A DNA stretch of 64,000 nt from Xanthoparmelia taractica (Eukaryota; Ascomycota; Lecanoromycetes; Lecanorales; Parmeliaceae), in the NCBI GenBank assembly GCA_033085395.1, contig JANQBS010000017.1, positions 248,001 through 312,000 of the forward strand, given 5' to 3'. The translations under genes and the position numbers were made by a program. The notes beneath the pieces are model-generated. The model had not been told where the DNA came from. It was given only the letters and a program-made list of their open reading frames with translations, and ran no database searches. Below are positions 55,407-64,000 of this stretch, one piece after another. Positions within the stretch are counted from its first letter, which is position 1. Each line of letters starts with the position of its first letter.

Positions 55407-56681
55407 ATGTCATCCCCTAAGAATATCTTTTCTCTCTCCGGCCAGTCCCTCAAGCTCGACACCGCCGAGCACATCGAGCCTCACCTCAAACCTTTGATAG
55501 CCTCGGATACGGTCACAGAAATCCACCTTGGCGGCAACACCCTGGGTGCTCCAGCTTGTGAAACCCTCGCCTCGGTTCTAAAAACCAAGCGTACATTGCA
55601 GACTGCAAAGCTAGACGACATTTTCACCTCGCGCCTGCTCTCTGAGATCCCTCCTTCGCTGTCCTCCTTACTCACAGCGCTTCTCGAACTGCCAAGTCTA
55701 CATACGGTAGACTTGTCTGATAATGCCTTTGGTCTCAATACGGTGGAGCCGCTGGCGGACTTTCTGTCAAAACACGTACCACTGAAACATCTCATACTGC
55801 AGAACAATGGTCTCGGGCCTCATGCCGGTACCTTGGTTGCGAACGCCCTGACCGTCCTCGCCGAGCGTAAAGAAGAGGCCAGAAAGTCTGGTATGGAGGT
55901 ACCAGACTTAGAAACGGTAGTATGCGGCCGGAATCGACTTGAAAGTGGATCGATGTCTGCGTGGGCGAAAGCTTACCGAGCGCATCCCAAGGTCAAAATG
56001 GTCAAGATGGTGCAAAACGGCATCCGCCAGGATGGGATCAGTCTGTTATTGACAGAAGGATTGGTGCGGTGTGAAGAACTCCAAATACTGGATCTGCAAG
56101 ATAACACCTTTACGATTACCGGAGCCAGGGCTCTGAGTCAGGTAGTTGAGGGATGGAAGCAAATTAAAGAGCTGGGGGTTGGCGATTCCCTGTTAGGGGC
56201 TAGGGGTGCGGTCCTGCTTGGTGAGGCCCTAGCAAAGGGTAACAATGGGCTGCTAGAGGTGTTGAGGTTGCAGTATAATGAGATTGACTTCAAGGGGGTG
56301 AAGGCGCTGCTGGTTGCGGCAAAGGATAAGCTGGTGAAGCTGAGGAGGGTGGAATTGAATGGAAACAAGTTCTTGGAGGATGACGACCCTGTGGAAGGGT
56401 TAAGAGTTCTGTTAGAGGAGCGAAAGGAGAAAGCTAGCGACGCGGAGGGCGAATGGGGATTAGATGAGCTGAGCGATCTGGAGGAAGAGAGCGATGATGA
56501 AGATGAGGACGAAACTGAGGACGGTGATGACGAAGCAGAAAGGGAAGGACGGGAGGACAAGGAAGAAAGGAGGGAACGTATTTTGAAGGATGCGGACCAG
56601 GAAGAGGCTCAGAAAGTCAGCCAGAAGAAGGATGATGATGTGGACGCTCTGGCAGATTCGTTGGGAAAGACCGAGATCTGA
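55407..56681 (+). CDS. RNA1: Ran GTPase-activating protein (RanGAP, Rna1)
   Basis: Single exon, 424 residues from ATG at 55407 (the open frame extends upstream without another good start). Leucine-rich repeats fill residues about 20-345: VTEIHLGGNTLGAPACETLA, LHTVDLSDNAFGLNTVEPLA, LKHLILQNNGLGPHAGTLVA, LETVVCGRNRLESGSMSAWA, LQILDLQDNTFTITGARALS and LEVLRLQYNEIDFKGVKALL. An acidic tail follows (EEESDDEDEDETEDGDDEAE), the standard RanGAP arrangement. The catalytic Arg lies in the first repeat loop region in known RanGAPs; I did not pin it down. It stimulates GTP hydrolysis by Ran in the cytosol and so maintains nucleocytoplasmic transport. Confidence 0.92.
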   Translation: MSSPKNIFSLSGQSLKLDTAEHIEPHLKPLIASDTVTEIHLGGNTLGAPACETLASVLKTKRTLQTAKLDDIFTSRLLSEIPPSLSSLLTALLELPSLHTVDLSDNAFGLNTVEPLADFLSKHVPLKHLILQNNGLGPHAGTLVANALTVLAERKEEARKSGMEVPDLETVVCGRNRLESGSMSAWAKAYRAHPKVKMVKMVQNGIRQDGISLLLTEGLVRCEELQILDLQDNTFTITGARALSQVVEGWKQIKELGVGDSLLGARGAVLLGEALAKGNNGLLEVLRLQYNEIDFKGVKALLVAAKDKLVKLRRVELNGNKFLEDDDPVEGLRVLLEERKEKASDAEGEWGLDELSDLEEESDDEDEDETEDGDDEAEREGREDKEERRERILKDADQEEAQKVSQKKDDDVDALADSLGKTEI

Positions 56682-57788
56682 CCCGATTCCTAATACCTCG
56701 ATAGATAACCTCATCTTACCTTGTGGTGCCATAGTGACGCACTATCTCTCCAGTCCCCTGTTGCAATTACACTCACACCATCGCTTCGGTATAATTGGCT
56801 TGCAGCTTGCCAAAAGGAAGAATTCTCTAAGGCATTGAGGCCGACAACTCCCTGCTTGGCCAATATAGAGCTTTTGTACCTAGGCCGTTAATACAATATT
56901 GTGTGTCCGCCTGCTCCTCGCCATTCACTCACTTTCCAACAATCATCGCCCTATTTTCACTTCACTTACTTACTCTCATAATGGCTATCTTCCTACCGAC
57001 TCTCCAACCATGCAATGAAAAATTCAGGAATCGCCTTCGCCCAACGGCCCTATTCACAGCACCACGACCGAGATACTCGATCTTAACACCGTGAGCCGCC
57101 CTCTACATCTCACCAATGGAGACGGGGCTCATGCCTTACATTCAACACTCCAAGTCGTCGCCACTCGCCTTGCACTGCTACAGGCAAAGCCAAGGGCGGA
57201 ATTAGTTGAGTATCAGAGATTGATGAAGGAGAGTAAACAGCGTGTGAGTCATTGCTTTAAGCTGCGGGTCTCTTACGAGCGAAAGATGAATACCAAAGAG
57301 CGGAAAGCTATGCAAAATACAGGAAATGAGCCCAGTATGGTGGGTAAGGAGCAGAGATACAGCAAAGTCATCGGTCTCACGGGCGTTCACAACGTTCCAG
57401 AAGTGGGTCTGATTGTTTCACTTGGGCGCTAGGAGAAGGGTTACGCGACTTGAAATTTGGGAGAATGGAGGAAGTGGTATTGGGTAACATATCCAAGAGT
57501 CCAGGACGAGAGGGGTTATATGAAAGCGGTGACGGCGCCAGAGTCGAAAACAAGGAACGTGTCACAGGAATGTGGCTTCAACAAGGTGGTGTAACTTTCA
57601 GCTGGAAAAGGAGCATGCAAACAAAGAGAGGGGACCAGGGTGACGTGGGCAAGAAGTATGTCACAACTGACCTTTGGGGGGCTGAGAGCTCAGGGCTGAG
57701 AGGAATAGTCAGGCTTCCAGCTAAGCATTACGGTCTCTCTGACTTTGGATACGCAGTTACAGTTCACAGGAAAGGTTCCAACGTATGA
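56682..57788 (+). other. Intergenic region with an uncertain multi-exon ORF
   Basis: An ATG at 56981 opens a frame (MAIFLPTLQPCNEKF...) that stops at 57092. Downstream, LQVVATRLALLQAKPRAELV and YQRLMKESKQR look protein-like and are followed by a GTGAGT donor. A further frame at 57450-57788 has VTGMWLQQGGVTFSWKRS. I could not connect them with consistent phases and do not recognise a family. It may be a decayed or misread gene. Confidence 0.25.
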
Positions 57789-60269
57789 TTGAGAAAGAGC
57801 CTGTGAGACCTGGCTGCGAAGTGGCTAGCTTTTAGCCGTATCTTGCAAGTATAATTTCTTCATTTGAGTCAGAGGCAGGTTCCAGCTCGGTTGTTCTAAA
57901 GATGGGCACTTGGCCTCTGGTGCTCTTGATGCTATGATTCCAGCTGTGTCTAGATGGCAGCGAGCTCGCACTCTCACAGAAACGCGCCACCACTTTGCTG
58001 TTGTCTTATTTATCGTGGATCCGCTGCTATCTTATTCGCAACGGATTCTTCTTTAGATCTGCTCTGGTTTTGCTAAGTTTGCTGTTCTCTTACGGGAATT
58101 TCTGATGCACATTCACCCTGCTTTAGAAACCTTATTGTCCGTGCTACAACTTCATATGATCTACTTCTGAAAGTCTTTCACACTAAGTGTTGCTCTCACC
58201 ACTATCACTAACATTGTACCCTTTCATGTACACGAACACATGTTAGGTCACCTGCTGTCTGCACGAGAAGATTCACACGTCGATTGTGCCGATGTCACGT
58301 TCTGATGATCAATAAAAATAACATCTTTCATATGGATTGGGCTCTCATCCACGCATTTCATCCTCCCTCTGGTTAGTTGGATCGACGTCGCTGAAAGGAA
58401 CAAAGAGCCATTTTGAGATCTTCTGTCATGTACATCGCCCAAGTTCCTCTTGAGCAAAGTCTGAACCAGGCACTCAGAGAAAATCCCAGACATCCTTAGA
58501 CTGACAAATGTTGGCAGCCCTTGGCTTCTACAGGGTATACCAAGTTCAGTAACGTTTCCACCACATCGAATTCATGTGCTATGCGCTGTTTCCTATAGAA
58601 TTCAGCAGGAGCCAGTTGGTAATCTGTAGAGGTCTCTCAGACTATCTTTCTCCTGCATATATCATTCTTACAACAATCTTTGAAAGGCGTTCGCCTTTAT
58701 CAAGGCAGAATCCATCTACTACCTTTATTATTAATATATTGCAATGCCAGCTTTCTTTCGAGAGCTTAAGAATACGTCCGTCAATCACGCGCTGTTATCA
58801 TGGCAAAGAAGTTACGCTTGTGGCTCCCTGCCCGACCCAAGTGATCACCAAGAGAGTGTTTCGAGGATGATCGAAAACTTCGAGCTGCCTTGGAAAGTAT
58901 TAGTTTCATAGCACAGACCACAACCTTACAATGATTGAAATCTAATTGGGAAAACTCTACCGTTTAAGTTCACCAAATGCAAGGAAACTTACAGGTCCGG
59001 CTCGAAGTTTCTTTAGTTTACCACCCAGCAACCTCGCTCCTTAACGCTCATCTATGAAGTTGGTCGTCTACCCAGCGTCACATGGCCTACAGACTGTGCG
59101 CAACGTCAGCAACTTCAAGCCTATAAGGGACCACGAGAAAAATAACTGTCTGCGACTCAAGAGCTCAGAGGAGGGCATGCAAAGGCTTGAGACATAATAT
59201 GTCGATCTCTCATCTCACAATGTTAGTGAGAAGATTGATATTCGGCTTGGGAAGACGGAAGTTCGAGGTCATCGGTATCATCTCGCTGCCAATATCTCCT
59301 TTTCAACTTCAACAGCCAACATGTCAAATGAATGTACGTCGTGGTCGATAGGCATCTCGCTCCACTCTGTACATCCTGAGGTTTGTGCTGTAGGTCGTGC
59401 TAATTTTTATATTGATAGTGCAAAGTTGTTACTCCTGTGGTTTACCGCAACACTTAATCGAGGACTGTCCGAGCAGTACGTATATTTTTGATGGAACCAT
59501 GTTTCGTTGGAATTACCCGAAAGGTGCCTATACTTATCAGCTCCGTGATCGTCCTTGCTTTTCCTATCATTATCCCTCTTCATGGCTTTTACTGTATCGT
59601 TACAGTTCAAGATGCTCGTTTATGACCTCTGTCGATAAGCTATTTCCCAGACGCTGAAATGCTAGACCACGGTGGCCTCACTTTGTATGCCAGCCTTCAT
59701 TGCATGTCCAAGTCTTCTCAAACGTTTAATTCCTTACATTTCATCAAAGGTCTTGCAGCAAGCTGGCTGCATTCGATGGGACAGGCTAGATGAAACTAAT
59801 GATATCACCTACTGACATCATTGAAAGCTTTGAACTTCTACTTTCAGAGGGCTGGAAGCGAACGAAGCTTTACTCGAGGGATCTTCGAGTCACTTCCGAC
59901 TGCACATATTTTACTTCACTGCAATCTCCTTTTGGTAGACTGCACTCTTCCTGGCGTGCGTTCGGAAATGAGTTGTACGAAGCCTGAAGACGAAAATAGA
60001 TCATCACTCCTGGGGCCAAAACACTGCATTCATGGGCTTCATATCTCTTGCGTCTTGGTAAAATCTGGATACGCCAGGTTGAAGGATGTCCAGCCTGAAA
60101 AAGTTACAATTAAAATTTGAATCAAATCTACCCACATAACTTGCTTCTCATTATATTGAGTTCAAATAGGGCGGGACTACCCAATCCAGGGCGACGCCCG
60201 ACATTGCACACCCCCTACGAATTCTCAATCTTAGGCCGAAAATACCTAACGAATCCGTTTATGGTTGTC
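57789..60269. other. Long gene-poor stretch
   Basis: About 2.5 kb of T/A-leaning sequence on which only short overlapping frames occur. No domain, repeat or RNA gene recognised. Confidence 0.5.
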
Positions 60270-60929
60270 GATCACGAACTAACACCGAGAAGAGGCCGTG
60301 CAGCTAGGTAGGAAGACTAGAATCGAGGAAAAAAGCCTTTATGAGATTTCGGTGTCAACGTGGAAGGAAAAATACGGCCAACTTACTGGATTACTATTGC
60401 TTTGGGAAGGCACTGTCCAGGAAAGAACAGAGAATGCCATGAGTGGGCGCGCAGCGGTCCCCCGAGATGCAAATGACTCGGTGCAAGAGAATCAAGGTCA
60501 CAACAATAATCGTTACTAACACATAGGACAGCTGAAATACCAAAGTGGCGGATACATGAACTGGCAGTACCATCAGTCGATGCTTGGGAGATCTCGGGAT
60601 GCAAAACCCGCCGAGCAGCACAGGTATTTGAAGACAGTGCTTTCAAGAGCTTTTATGGCGCCCAGGCAATACTCCATGATAAAGAGTATCTTGCGATGCT
60701 TGAATCTCTCGAGAATGAGGAGGATCGAGATGCTGGCTTGACGACAAGGTCTGATTACATGGAAGCGCATGACCTGATCATGATTGCCCGGCAACAACAT
60801 CAAAAGGAGACGGTGATGATGGAATGCAGGCTGAATGTAAAGAGTACCGAATTGAGGCATAATGGGTTCATGCGCTCAAGGCGTGTTTTCGCGGTCTTCG
60901 GACTCCATGCAGACGGAGAGTTACAATGA
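60270..60929 (+). other. Possible gene remnant, unknown function
   Basis: Two frames read like protein. The first, near 60290-60470, includes KSLYEISVSTWKEKYGQLTG. The second, 60525-60929, follows a CTAAC...ACATAG acceptor-like site and includes VPSVDAWEISGCKTRRAAQV, EYLAMLESLENEEDRDAG and MEAHDLIMIARQQHQKE. The phases of the possible intron between them do not fit, and no start is certain. No family recognised. Confidence 0.25.
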
Positions 60930-61620
60930 TACTGACCGGTATCCAAAAAAAATTTGGGGCTGTCATAGTGGTCTGGCTTTCGCCGCCATCTCTGAGGACA
61001 AGCAGAGATTCAATGGCACGCATTTTATTGTATAAAGATCGTCATTTATTTCGCAAGCGTTACAAAACGCTTTGACGGACGCGTATAAGTGCTGAACGCA
61101 CCAGCAAGCATTTTACCCTAAGCCTTTGGGCTCTTTCGGAAGATGGTCGTATGGCAGTTCAGATCGGCGGAAAAGTACCGAAAGTAGTACGCACTGCTAG
61201 GTAATGATCGATGAGAATCAGGATCGCTGGCAAAAGCATTTGAGGATAACATCCCATCACAGAATTCGCTGGAGACCCACGGAACCCTGACGAGAATTGA
61301 AAAATGATTTAGGGAGTCATACGCTTGCGAATACTTCAACAAGGGCGCCAAAAAATGAGCTGCGATTACCTCTGATCTCATATTATATCGTTGTATAAAC
61401 TGACAGAGCTTTGTCTGATTGAGTTGATTTAGGTTGAAGAAATGACTAAGGTTGCCTATATTCTCGGCAGGCAGATATGTCACCATGTCGACACAAGTTT
61501 TTCTACAGTTTCGCTCAAATAGCTCACATCCAAGTGAGCGACTCCATTCTATTTGGAAGATTTTACTTTTCTTCATCTGACGGAGTTCAATTCGATACAA
61601 AATATCTTTCCACTAACGTG
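60930..61620. other. Intergenic region
   Basis: No supported gene. A minus-strand frame at about 61118-61600 lacks recognisable features. Confidence 0.45.
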
Positions 61621-62165
61621 CATCATAATCGCAACTGCGGTTGCTGCGGTGGTGCCCGCTCTGCCTGTTGTCGGTAAGCATTCAATCTTGCTTTGAGGAG
61701 GTGCTTTGCTAATGAAGAAATAGTCCCCGCCCCCATCCCCACCAACCAAGGTATGGTTTTCCAGCGAGAGAGGTGGTGTGGTGCTGAAGGATTGCTCTAA
61801 CACATGCGAAGTTGCCTGCTTACGCTGCCTCCGGGCGCTGCGTGGGGACCCCTCGGCGGCTTGCATCGCCCCGCCTGCTGGTTCGCGCCAGCGTAAGTGC
61901 GGGCGATGCTTCGCTAGGGGGTATCTCTACGTAGCGGACCCCCTCCCATCTATCTACCAAGCTGCTGCTTTCCGTGCTGCTGCTGCTGCTGCTGCGCCTG
62001 TTGGTCCGGCCCTTCAGGCCTGGGAAGGTGAGTTATCCTTGAATCGCAGTTGCCAAGATTTAATTAACAGTGGTAGCTGCCCTGCGTGCTGCGGCCCCTG
62101 CTCCTGCCACCCCCCTTTGCCTTTTACTGTCGCGCACCGCCATGACACGCCAGTGCGATTCCTAA
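61621..62165 (+). CDS. Cys-rich CxxC protein, start not found
   Basis: Reconstructed exons: up to 61673, then 61724-61750, 61812-62027 and 62071-62165. Consistent phases give AVAAVVPALPVVVPAPIPTN, then QVACLRCLRALRGDPSAACI, SRQRKCGRCFARGYLYVADP, an Ala-rich helix and the end AMTRQCDS. The paired C-x2-C motifs (ACLRC, KCGRC) flanking an RALxxDPSxxC segment look like a small zinc-binding module that I have the impression recurs in mould hypothetical proteins; that is recollection, not a database result. No ATG is found in frame ahead of the first exon before a stop, so the gene is either missing an upstream exon or is 5'-truncated. All three introns are 50-61 bp or shorter with normal borders. 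Confidence 0.45.
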
Positions 62166-63009
62166 ATGTTTGGCAAGTTCAGAGCACTTCGGACTTGGGG
62201 CTAAACGCAAGGGAAGACCTACCAAGCACGAGCAAGCTGAACGTCTCCTATATCTAATTACGGTTGAGGTCTCATATTGGAATTTTCTTACCATTCTTTG
62301 CTAGTATATAATGATGTTCGTCTAGCTTGACATTGGTTACGAAATCAATCAGGTCTTGCACCCCAGAAGCCTACCGTCTGTCTTGGTTCCACTCACACAA
62401 TGTCTTCTACACACGATAAGAAAGACAAGAGTCAAGTCTAAGGCGCCCAGACAAAGCTTACCCTTCTCTCACCTTTCTCAGCCCCTTAGGAAGGTCCTTC
62501 ATAGCAAGTTTTGACTAGGACTTCCACCTTGCGAGATCTATCATGCTGCGATTCTTGAAGCGGTACTCCTTTGGTAACACGTGTAATGTTAAGTCATTCT
62601 GAGTGGACCATCACGTCACGTTCATTGTCACTTTTGCCTGTTTTTGGCTTTTACCACCTTGTTCGTTTTCGAGCATGATCTTTTAGGACGGACGCCGGAT
62701 TGGACGATTGGACCATCTGTCCCTTGGCGAAAGATTCTCAAGTCTGCTTTTAATTTTCTGTTTTCTTCTGCAAGCACTTATAGCTAAGTACCGGTTATAC
62801 GATGCAGGAACACGGCTCGAAACAGGCTCCAAGATGGGCAGACTGTAACTTATATCGCAGGTTTCTTAAGGATTTCCGCTAGGCTTCGACCGGAGTCAAT
62901 ATATATTGCCTCGCGCTGAACGCGACCGGAAGATTTTCAGAAGGAGAGGATGGGGGACAGTTCCGAAATTAATTAGCCTCATGATGGTTGATATGCTCTG
63001 ACCGACAGG
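62166..63009. other. Intergenic region
   Basis: About 840 bp without supported genes; probable promoter of the gene at 63010 at its right end. Confidence 0.45.
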
Positions 63010-64000
63010 ATGGAGCAGCTTTCGCCATTGCTAGCTCAGCACCCATTCGACACCATCAACGCTGAGGATTTGGAAGTACTGAAGCTAGGTAGCGCTATAA
63101 TACCTGAACTGCTAGGTAGCTCTGGAAGACTGCTATACGAGACAAGGAGTGAGCGAATCACAAAGACAAACTACAAATCATACCTTACGACGGTGAGCCT
63201 CAACCTGAAAAATCTTCTGGACAACGTAATAGAAACGAAGCAGAACGCATCCCTAGCACATGGATTGACTAGAAGCAAAGTCGCTAGCAGTCTACAAAAT
63301 GGAGTTCAAGGAAAAGCGATGATGTCGGTGGCCGAACACTCAAAGATTCTACAAGCACAGGTTGGGTTCCAGCATGCAGCTATCGAAGTGGTACGAGGGG
63401 AGTTGGCCAGCTATGGGATGTTGATCAGTAACCTAGCAGAACAAACGAAACGACAGCGCATGGAATTGTCAGTCATAGCACAGTACATCCGGAAAACTCT
63501 TGAGCCAAACAAGTCAGCATCGGAGGTCACTGGAGGTACTCGCCTTCGCTTTATCTATTAATATAATTTAGCAGAGAGTAATCGGTTAGATATTTGTTAG
63601 ATCTTTAATTTGTTTTCTGTTAGTGCTGAGCATTGATGCGAAGAGTTTGATGTTTTATTTATCGTCGATATATAACCTTAACTTGGCCGTAATTCTCTAC
63701 GTTGGACACTTGTGTCTTTTAGAGAGTGATAGTCCTTCTACAACCCGAGAAACTAATTTATCTAATCCTGGCTTTAAGGAGTATCATGCCAACAACATCA
63801 CTGATGAATCTCTCACGCCTTTGACCGAAGTTTCTCGCCAACTAGCATACGAGCGTAACCCGACCAGATACGCCGACTGGTTGGGTTTCCAAAGAGGCTA
63901 CCGTCCACTTGTATGGTTACTCCCAGGCACGCGGATCGATACCCCACCAAGCGACTTCACGGGATCCATAAGCTACGTCCAGCGCCGCAAATGGCTGAAA
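63010..64000 (+). CDS. Helical protein of unknown function, runs off the window
   Basis: Exon 1 is 63010-63535 and exon 2 probably starts at 63723, continuing past the right edge; the 187-bp intron has a GTACTC donor and TTTTAG acceptor, and the phases agree. The N-terminal 175 residues are helical (INAEDLEVLKLGSAIIPELL, YLTTVSLNLKNLLDNVIET, ELASYGMLISNLAEQTKRQR), possibly coiled coil. Exon 2 continues LTEVSRQLAYERNPTRYADW and SISYVQRRKWLK. The frame would otherwise stop at 63559-63561. Family not recognised. Confidence 0.5.

Noticed and set aside
1..64000. CRISPR array, tRNA, rRNA or prokaryotic operon
   Set aside because: No regularly spaced short repeats, no tRNA A/B-box pair that I could recognise, and the genes contain spliceosomal introns.

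Overview
This window is nuclear DNA of a filamentous ascomycete (Pezizomycotina). The evidence is the many short GT-AG introns (mostly 48-150 bp), 3'-side CTAAC/CTGAC branch-point-like motifs, and gene families typical of moulds: three cytochrome P450s, a GH125 mannosidase, an S53 sedolisin, a fungal rhodopsin-like membrane protein, a fungal bZIP and small secreted proteins. The class (Leotiomycete or Dothideomycete is my guess) cannot be fixed from the sequence alone. No tRNA, rRNA or CRISPR array was recognised. All exon structures were worked out by hand from splice sites and reading-frame continuity; exon lengths sum to whole codons unless stated.

Layout. 1-2.14 kb is a degenerate purine-rich repeat field. 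2.4-40.5 kb is a loosely packed, accessory-looking region. In order it holds a gene of unknown function with a frame break, an F-box-like gene, a P450 with one in-frame stop, a secreted GH125 mannosidase, a disordered protein divergent from a peroxisomal TPP lyase, a secreted phytase-like protein, a second degenerate tandem repeat, a bZIP factor and a second P450. It continues with a rhodopsin-like membrane protein, a UbiA-type membrane terpene cyclase/prenyltransferase, a 99-bp foldback element, a third P450 with two compensating frameshifts, and a group of small secreted proteins that includes a divergent paralogous pair.

40.6-56.7 kb is a compact conserved block: TAF7 and a TAF3-like histone-fold protein head to head, a mitochondrial two-RRM protein whose start codon appears to be assembled by splicing, an S53 peptidase, a modular Cys-rich single-pass membrane protein, NUS1 (dolichol synthesis), SEC10 (exocyst) and RanGAP (RNA1). 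56.7-64 kb is sparse again, with decayed or uncertain ORFs, a Cys-rich CxxC protein and a gene running off the right edge.

How the genes may work together. The UbiA-type gene and the P450 about 2 kb from it could form a minimal terpenoid locus, with the other two P450s further away. The secreted enzymes and small secreted proteins suggest an outward-facing (saprotrophic or host-associated) region. The frame breaks (one in the 2.4-kb gene, a nonsense codon in P450-1, one splice-phase conflict in the rhodopsin-like gene, two in P450-3) all fall in the accessory part; the conserved block is intact.
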